The position numbers and the translations under genes were made by a program. This document shows positions 16,799-21,814 of a stretch of DNA of 21,814 nucleotides, one piece after another. The notes beneath the pieces were generated by a model. The model worked only from the letters and a program-made list of their open reading frames with translations. It searched no databases and was not told where the DNA came from. Within the stretch, counting starts at the first letter, position 1. Each line of letters begins with the position of its first letter. Origin of the DNA: Chara braunii (taxonomy: Eukaryota; Streptophyta; Charophyceae; Charales; Characeae); the NCBI GenBank assembly GCA_003427395.1, contig BFEA01000088.1, positions 1,776,058 through 1,797,871 of the forward strand. The letters are read 5' to 3'.

Positions 16799-16883
16799 GG
16801 TCCCACTTGCACAAATTAGGAGATTTGGGTCGTTGATCTTTGCTATCTACGGTCAATATCTCTTAATTCGTGCAAGTGGGACC
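16799..16883. mobile_element. 85-bp inverted-repeat (MITE-like or solo fold-back) element
   Basis: Arms of 25 bp (16799-16823 and 16859-16883) are inverted copies with two mismatches, beginning ggtcccacttgcac and ending gtgcaagtgggacc, around a 35-nt centre. The size and terminal arms suggest a very small non-autonomous DNA element. No clear target-site duplication flanks it, so a stable hairpin of other origin is possible. Confidence 0.5.
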
Positions 16884-17025
16884 TAGCTCCCCAACGGTCA
16901 GGCCCTCAAAGGTGTATGTGTCATTTGCCCCAGCCGCAACGACCAACTGCCAGAAGTACAAGAGAGTCCACAACGCAACCAAAACACGTTGTGGTCAGGT
17001 TCAAGTTATCTGTCAGTGCAGTGTT

Positions 17026-17026
<1 letters not shown>

Positions 17027-17063
<37 letters not shown>
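17027..17063 (+). repeat. A37 homopolymer run
   Basis: An uninterrupted poly-A, possibly the 3' tail of an unrecognised retroposed sequence to its left. No target-site duplication is evident. Confidence 0.9.
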
Positions 17064-17064
<1 letters not shown>

Positions 17065-17190
17065 ACCCGTTGACAATGCAGCAGAAAATCAACCAATCCA
17101 CAATGAGAAAAGTCTGAAAAATAGGAAGCGGGACCAGGAGATGGAGAGGTGGAGAGAAGGGGGAGTCGGGGGAGGGAGGGGTGGGGGAGC

Positions 17191-17316
17191 GGTCTACTTT
17201 CCTCCCTTCCGACAGTCAAATCAACCACGTAATGCCATAACCCCCACGAGGATTAAATCACAATCGACCAATCACCCACTGAAAAACAATATCACTGATT
17301 CCTGCAAGTGCATGCA
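17191..17316. repeat. 126-bp repeat, copy 1 of 3
   Basis: Homologous at a 184-bp offset to 17375-17500, and to 18750-18859. Shared landmarks are ggtctactttcctccc, atcaaccac, acccccacgagg and cccactgaaaaacaat. Copies 2 and 3 are closer to each other than to copy 1. Confidence 0.85.
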
Positions 17317-17374
17317 GGAGAGGGAAAGAAAGGGGAGTGGATGGGGGGGGGGGGGAGCAGGCGCACACGTAAGG

Positions 17375-17500
17375 GGTCTACTTTCCTCCCTTGCAGGGGT
17401 CATATCAACCACACAACGTCACAACCCCCACGAGGGTTAAATCGCAACAGCCCAATCACCCACTGAAAAACAATGTCACTGATTCCTGTAAGTGCATGCA
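17375..17500. repeat. 126-bp repeat, copy 2 of 3
   Basis: The start of the large module that is duplicated at 18750. Copy 1 lies 184 bp to the left, separated by a G-rich stretch (17343-17356, G13 with one interruption). Confidence 0.85.
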
Positions 17501-17660
17501 CCTACCCACCAAAACTCCTTACTGAGAACCTTGCTGAGTCACCACTTGCCAGAGGTGCAAAATAGTGAGTGTATCATGGGGTAAAAGGTAGCCAGATACC
17601 TTCGCCAGTTTTTGCATTTAGCCAATAACAGAGCATCCAGACCCTTAGACAAATGAGCTC

Positions 17661-17769
17661 GACCGTCTTCACCCTAATAGAACACCCGGTCATTTTTGTC
17701 GCATCTGGACTGAAACTTGCACAAAATACAGTTGTAATGACCAGGCGGTCTATTCAGGCGAAGATCGTA
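17661..17769. repeat. Fold-back element, copy in unit 1
   Basis: The left arm gaccgtcttcaccctaatag is an imperfect inverted copy of the right arm ending gcgaagatcgta, about 35 bp each, around a short centre. It is the counterpart of 19020-19128, and a third, diverged right arm occurs near 20957-21006. It may be a MITE-like sequence carried within the module. Confidence 0.6.
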
Positions 17770-17970
17770 GGAGGCATAGACACACGACCGTTTCTGAGGA
17801 TTGTGCAACAGTGTGCGCCAAAACCAGAAACCAAAAAAGAAAAAAAGAATGTTGAACTTGTCCAGGAAGACTTGAATGTTGATGTTGATTTCAAATAGGC
17901 TTACCAGCAGGGGGTTCACTCCTTTGCAGAATCGGCGATTTGCAATTCCCCGCCATGCCTGATTACCACA

Positions 17971-18748
17971 ATGGTACCCCCCTTCCCTAACCAGTTTCCT
18001 ATCTGGAACTTGTTCCCTAACCCGAAACCAGATTCCTAACCTAAACCAGCTTCTTAACCCGAACCGGATTCCAAACCTGAACCAGTTTCCAACCATTGTA
18101 CCCTTTCCCGAACCAGTGTCCTAACCCAAATCAGTTCCTGACCTGAACCAGATTCCTAATCCGAACCAGATTCCTAATCCGAACCAGATTCCTAATCCGA
18201 ACCAGATTTCTAACCTGAACCAGTTTCCAACCATGGAAGAAACCAGATTCCTAATCCGAACCAGATTCCTAACCCGAACCAGATTCCAAACATGAACCAG
18301 TTTCCAACCATAATCTGAACCAGATTCCTAATCTGAACCAGATTCCTAACCTGAACCAGATTCCTAACATGAACCAGTTTCCGAACCAGATTCCTAACCC
18401 AAACCAGATTCCAAACCTGAACCAGTTTTCAACCATGGTACCCCTTCCCGAACCAGTTTCCTAACCCAAACCAAATTCCTAACCCGAACCAGATTCCTAA
18501 CTCGAACCAGATTCCTAACCTGAACCAGTTTCCTAGCTTGAACCAGTTCCCTAACACGAACCAGATTTAACCCGAACTAGTTTCCTAACCTGAACCAGAT
18601 TCCCAACCTAAAAATTTTTCCTAACAAGAACCAAATTCCAAACCTAAACCAGTTTCCAACCATGGTACCCCTTCCCGAACCTGTTAGGCCCAAACCAGTT
18701 TCCTGACCTGAACCAGATTCCTAACCCGAACCAGATTCCTAACCCGAT
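17971..18748. repeat. 18-bp minisatellite array, block A
   Basis: Degenerate tandem copies of an 18-bp unit close to gaaccagattcctaaccc. They are punctuated at intervals by the variant aaccatggtaccccttccc (about 18431 and 18658; a diverged form at 18091), which suggests a higher-order repeat. Because the unit is a multiple of three, frames stay open by chance; I read no gene here. Confidence 0.93.
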
Positions 18749-19019
18749 CTTGCAGGGGTCATATCAACCACACAATGTGACAACCCCCGCGAGAGTTAAA
18801 TCGCAACAGCCCAATCGCCCACTGAAAAACAATGTCACTGATTTTTGTAAGTACATGCACGTACCCACCAAAACTCCTTACTGAGGACCTTGTTGAGTCA
18901 CCACTTACCAAATGTGCAAAATAGTGAGTGTATCATGGGGTGAAAGGTAGCCAGATACCTTCGCCAGTTTTTGCATTTAGCCAATGACAGAGCATCCGGA
19001 CCCTTAGACAAACGAGCCC

Positions 19020-19128
19020 TACCGTCTTCACCCTAATAGAACACCCGGTCATTTTTGCCGCATCTGAACTGAAACTTGCACCAAATACAGCTGTAATGAC
19101 CAGGCGGTCTATTCAGGCGAAGACCGTA
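19020..19128. repeat. Fold-back element, copy in unit 2
   Basis: Arms taccgtcttcaccctaatag (left) and attcaggcgaagaccgta (right) match as inverted repeats at roughly 80% over 35 bp, ending in ta...ta. TA ends would suit a Tc1/mariner-type MITE, but no duplicated TA outside the arms is provable. Confidence 0.6.
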
Positions 19129-19331
19129 GGAGGCATAGATACACGACCTTTTCCGAGGATTGTGCGACAGTGTGCGCCAAAACCAGAAACGAAAAAAAAA
19201 AAAAAAAATTGTCGAACTTGTCCAGGAAGACTGGAATGTTCATGCTGATTCCAAGCAGGCCTACCAGCAGGGGGTTCACTCCTTTGCAGAATTGACGATT
19301 TGCAATTCCCCCCCGATGCCTGATTACCACA

Positions 19332-20058
19332 ATGGTAACCCCCTTCCCAAACCAGTTTCCTATCCCGAACTCGTTCCCTAACCCGAAACCAGATTCCTAA
19401 CCTAAACCAACTTTTTAACCCGAACCAGATTCCAAACCTGAACCAGTTTTCAACCATTGTACCTTTTCTTGAACCTGTGTCCTAACCCAAACCAGTTCCT
19501 GATCTGAACCAGATTCCTAATCCGAACCAGATTCCTAACCTGAACTAGTTTCCAACCATGGAAGGAACCAAATTCCTAATCAGAACCAAATTTGTAACCC
19601 GAACCAGATTCCAAACCTGAAACAGTTTCCAACCATAATCTGAACCAGATTCCTAACTCGAACCAGATTCCTAACCTGAACCAGTTTCCGGACCAGATTC
19701 CTAACCCGAACCAGATTCCAAACATGAACCAGTTTCCAACCATGGTACCTCTTTCCGAACCAGTTTCCTAACCCAAACCAGATTCCTAACCCGAACCAGA
19801 TTCGTAACTCGAACCAGATTCCTGACCTGAACCAGATTCCTAAACCGAACCAGATTCCTAACCCAAACCAGATTCCTAACCTGAACCAGTTTCCTAGCTT
19901 GAACCAGTGCCCTAACAGGCTAACACCGTGACGAACCGGATTTAACCCGAACTAGTTTCCTAACCTGAACCAGATTCCCAACCTAAAAACTTTTCCTAAC
20001 CCGAACTAGATTCCAAACCTAAACAAGTTTCCAACCACGGTACCCCTTCCCGAACCAG
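19332..20058. repeat. 18-bp minisatellite array, block B
   Basis: The same unit family as block A and in the same higher-order order, with the aaccatggtacc-type spacer at about 19454, 19738 and 20033. It ends at a non-satellite insert (20059). Confidence 0.92.
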
Positions 20059-20169
20059 GTAGGATCCTAAATCCTCTAGTGATTTGAAGACCGGTTTCCC
20101 TTGTTCTTGCAGCCAATCATGATTTCGGATAGTCGCATGACAGACTTCTGCACATTTGCAGTCTCCCCT
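20059..20169. other. Non-satellite insert inside the minisatellite
   Basis: About 110 bp of complex sequence interrupts the array. At the equivalent register in unit 1 (about 18680-18692) the satellite passes directly from cccgaacctgttag to gcccaaacc, so this is an indel between the two higher-order copies. No inverted ends or poly-A are seen. Confidence 0.65.
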
Positions 20170-20830
20170 GGCCTAACCCAAACCAGTTTCCTGACCAGAA
20201 CCAGATTCCTAACCCGAACCAGATTCCTAACCTGAACCAGTTTCCTAACTGGAACTAGTTTCCTAGCTTGAACCAGTTCCCCAACCTTGATCAGATTTAA
20301 CTCGAACTAGTTTCCTAACCTGAACCAGATTCCTAACCTATAAATAATTTTCCTAACAAGAACCAGATTCCAACCCTAAACCATTTTCCAACCATGGTAC
20401 CCCTTCCCAAACCAGTTTCCTAACCCAAACCCGTTTCCTGACCTGAACCAGATTCCTAAACTGAACCAGTTTCCAAGCATGGGACCTCTTCCCTAACTTG
20501 TTTCTTAACTCAAATCTGTTTCCTAACCCGAACCACTTTCCAACCATGGGACCCCTTCCCTAACGAGTTTCCTAACCTGAACTAGGTTCCTAACCTGAAC
20601 CAGTTTCTTAACCCAAACCTGTTTCCTGACCCAAACCAGATTCTGAACCGGAACGAGTTTCCAACCATGGGACCCCTTCCCTAACCAGTGACCTAACCAG
20701 AACTAGTTTCCTAGCGTGAACCCGTTTCCTAACCCGAGCTAGTTTCCTGACCCGAACCAGATTCCTAACCTACACCAGTTTCCTAACCGGAACCAGATTC
20801 CGAACCTGACCCAATTTCCAACCGTGGGAA
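20170..20830. repeat. 18-bp minisatellite array, block C
   Basis: A more diverged stretch of the same satellite. Spacers shift from catggtacc to catgggacc (20474, 20541, 20662), a sub-family change towards the array end. Confidence 0.9.
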
Positions 20831-20935
20831 CCCCTTTATTACAAGTCTTTATTATTTGAATCAAATTATTTATCAGCTCATTAAAACTTTATTACTTTCT
20901 TCACCTGAATGAACGCTCAGTCATTATCGATGTAC

Positions 20936-21006
20936 CTGGACTCAAAGTGACCCCAAATACAGCTATAATGACCCCGAGGCGTTCTATTTGGGTGAAGACC
21001 GTAGTT
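20936..21006. repeat. Diverged third copy of the fold-back right arm
   Basis: The stretch from caaatacagctataatgacc to gggtgaagaccgtag matches the right arm of the fold-backs at 17769 and 19128. The module probably once existed a third time here. The surrounding 20831-21155 shows no gene. Confidence 0.65.
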
Positions 21007-21147
21007 TAACGAACTGATCTCACCTTATCCTCCTAACTCCTTGCCTTTTCAATACAAATGAACTATTTACCTTAGGCCACTGGAGTGTCCCAGGACCACT
21101 TGCCCGGTCGGGCCAAAAAAAAAAATCAAAAATATATTTAAAGTTTT

Positions 21148-21155
<8 letters not shown>

Positions 21156-21178
<23 letters not shown>

Positions 21179-21180
21179 TA
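21156..21180. repeat. (TA)n microsatellite
   Basis: 25 bp of alternating AT following AT-rich DNA; no further function is apparent. Confidence 0.95.
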
Positions 21181-21220
21181 GGGTTGCCAGGCCGAACGTA
21201 GGAAGGCCCCTAATCTGACC

Positions 21221-21262
21221 CCCGAACGTTCGGGCGTTCGGGTCCCCGTACGGGGCCCGAAC
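21221..21262. repeat. GC-rich palindrome cluster
   Basis: Contains the perfect 14-bp palindrome CCCGAACGTTCGGG (21221-21234), then CCCCGTACGGGG (21244-21255) nested in the near-palindrome ttcgggt...cccgaa. It is an island of GC-rich, CpG-dense sequence between (TA)n and AT-rich DNA. Confidence 0.85.
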
Positions 21263-21264
21263 TT

Positions 21265-21814
21265 GAAGGGATTCGGAACCCGCAAAAAATTATTTTGGCA
21301 CCTAAATATTATTATTTTTTATTTTATTTTATTTTGTGATTTCTTTGTGATGTAAGGTATCCCCTGCTTATTTTCGAAGTCATTCTGTTCAGGAAAAACA
21401 AAATGAAAAATCCTCAAAGGTGGTGGTGTGAAAATTTGCATTGCCCACTCACAAATTTCTTCTTTCTCTCTTTTCACTTTTTGTTTTTCCTCTATTTCGG
21501 GGCATAAAACAGTCTATTATTTTTTTAAACTTTATTCATAGATTCTCTATTATGTAAGATACACATATATAAAATTTTACGGCATTTGTCACAGCCAAAA
21601 AAAAATAAAAAATCACCAAAGATGGCGGTGTCAAAAACATGCTCGCCCACTCAATAATTTAATTCTCGTTTTATTTTTTTTAATTTTTATTATCATTATT
21701 TATTTTTAGTATTTAATTTTTATTTCAAATGTGGTAAAGAATTTGAATATACCATTGAGGCAAATGTTGTTTAGTTTATTCTTCTGCATAACATATATTG
21801 TTTTCAGATTTTTT
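21265..21814. other. AT-rich region with a degenerate tandem duplication of about 200 bp
   Basis: No gene is seen. The segment around 21391-21487 (aaaaatcctcaaaggtggtg, then cccactca) resembles 21592-21690 (aaaaatcaccaaagatggcg, then cccactca), suggesting an old duplication of roughly 200 bp. Confidence 0.55.

Larger units (their letters stand above)
16513..17190. other. Non-coding region with short repeats
   Basis: No gene is seen. The phrase cccctcaaagatg occurs twice (about 16611 and 16699). An 85-bp inverted-repeat element lies at 16799-16883 and an A37 run at 17027-17063, followed by purine-rich DNA (17115-17190). Confidence 0.55.
17391..18749. repeat. Large direct repeat, unit 1 (module plus satellite)
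   Basis: Begins ttgcaggggtcatatcaacc and contains about 580 bp of complex sequence followed by about 780 bp of 18-bp minisatellite. The complex part recurs at 18750-19331 with high identity at an offset of about 1359-1361 bp, so the module and array were duplicated together. The open frames here, including 17653-17898, show no known domain. Confidence 0.88.
18750..20830. repeat. Large direct repeat, unit 2 (module plus expanded satellite)
   Basis: A second copy of the module at 17391. Complex sequence (18750-19331) is followed by a satellite about twice as long as in unit 1. It carries A/T-run length differences and point changes relative to unit 1, so it is a real, aged duplication and not an assembly copy. 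Confidence 0.85.

Noticed and set aside
17674-18096. 140-codon minus-strand ORF with RFGIRFGL-type repeats
   Set aside because: Frame kept open by an 18-bp satellite unit divisible by three; no start or domain evidence.
17971-20830. Telomeric repeat or CRISPR-like array
   Set aside because: The 18-bp units lack (CCCTAAA)n runs and there are no unique spacers of constant length; it is a degenerate minisatellite.

Overview
The window looks like nuclear DNA of a green-lineage (streptophyte-like) eukaryote. It holds one recognisable host gene fragment, SURF1 (mitochondrial complex IV assembly), surrounded by decayed retroelements, simple repeats and satellite DNA. The permuted Penelope-like element, of a kind known from green algae, spike mosses and slime molds, and stop codons that look like decayed CG and CHG sites both point to a plant or alga. 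A charophyte such as Chara is my best guess, from general impression only.

Layout. Positions 72-5200 (+): a Penelope-like retroelement (PLE). It has a 5' repeat with a hammerhead-like hairpin, a Gag-like ORF1 (CCHC knuckle plus coiled coil) and an ORF2 with an N-terminal GIY-YIG endonuclease followed by a reverse transcriptase. Both ORFs keep their frame but carry ten in-frame TGA/TAG stops. Positions 5201-5649: three complete and one partial copy of the Nextera mate-pair junction adapter, separating short exact or near-exact copies of the PLE. This stretch is an assembly or library artefact. Positions 5650-6151: a second copy of the PLE 5' repeat with a (CT)n expansion and an N. Positions 6152-7413: no recognisable gene.

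Positions 7414-8643 (-): the N-terminal half of SURF1, with later exons outside or unseen. Positions 8644-9143: upstream region with a possible divergent exon. Positions 9153-16502 (-): a long L1-type LINE with a poly(A) tail (poly-T on +), a 10-bp target-site-duplication candidate, ORF1 (CCHC), a second ORF overlapping ORF2 by 8 nt, then ORF2 with AP endonuclease, reverse transcriptase and a C-terminal zinc knuckle. It is broken by one frameshift and six stops.

Positions 16513-17390: non-coding, with an 85-bp inverted-repeat element and a poly-A run. Positions 17391-20830: two large direct copies of a module, each made of a unique-like segment with a fold-back followed by an 18-bp minisatellite array. 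Positions 20831-21814: AT-rich DNA with a (TA)n run and a GC-rich palindrome cluster.

The two retroelements are independent. The LINE lies about 0.5 kb upstream of SURF1 in the same orientation and may have split a head-to-head gene pair. The most interesting item is the PLE: a two-ORF element with a Gag-like first ORF, an ORF2 lacking an ATG before its nuclease, and a hammerhead-like motif in its flanking repeats. The adapters mean the order of pieces between about 5200 and 5650, and perhaps the tandem arrangement, cannot be trusted.
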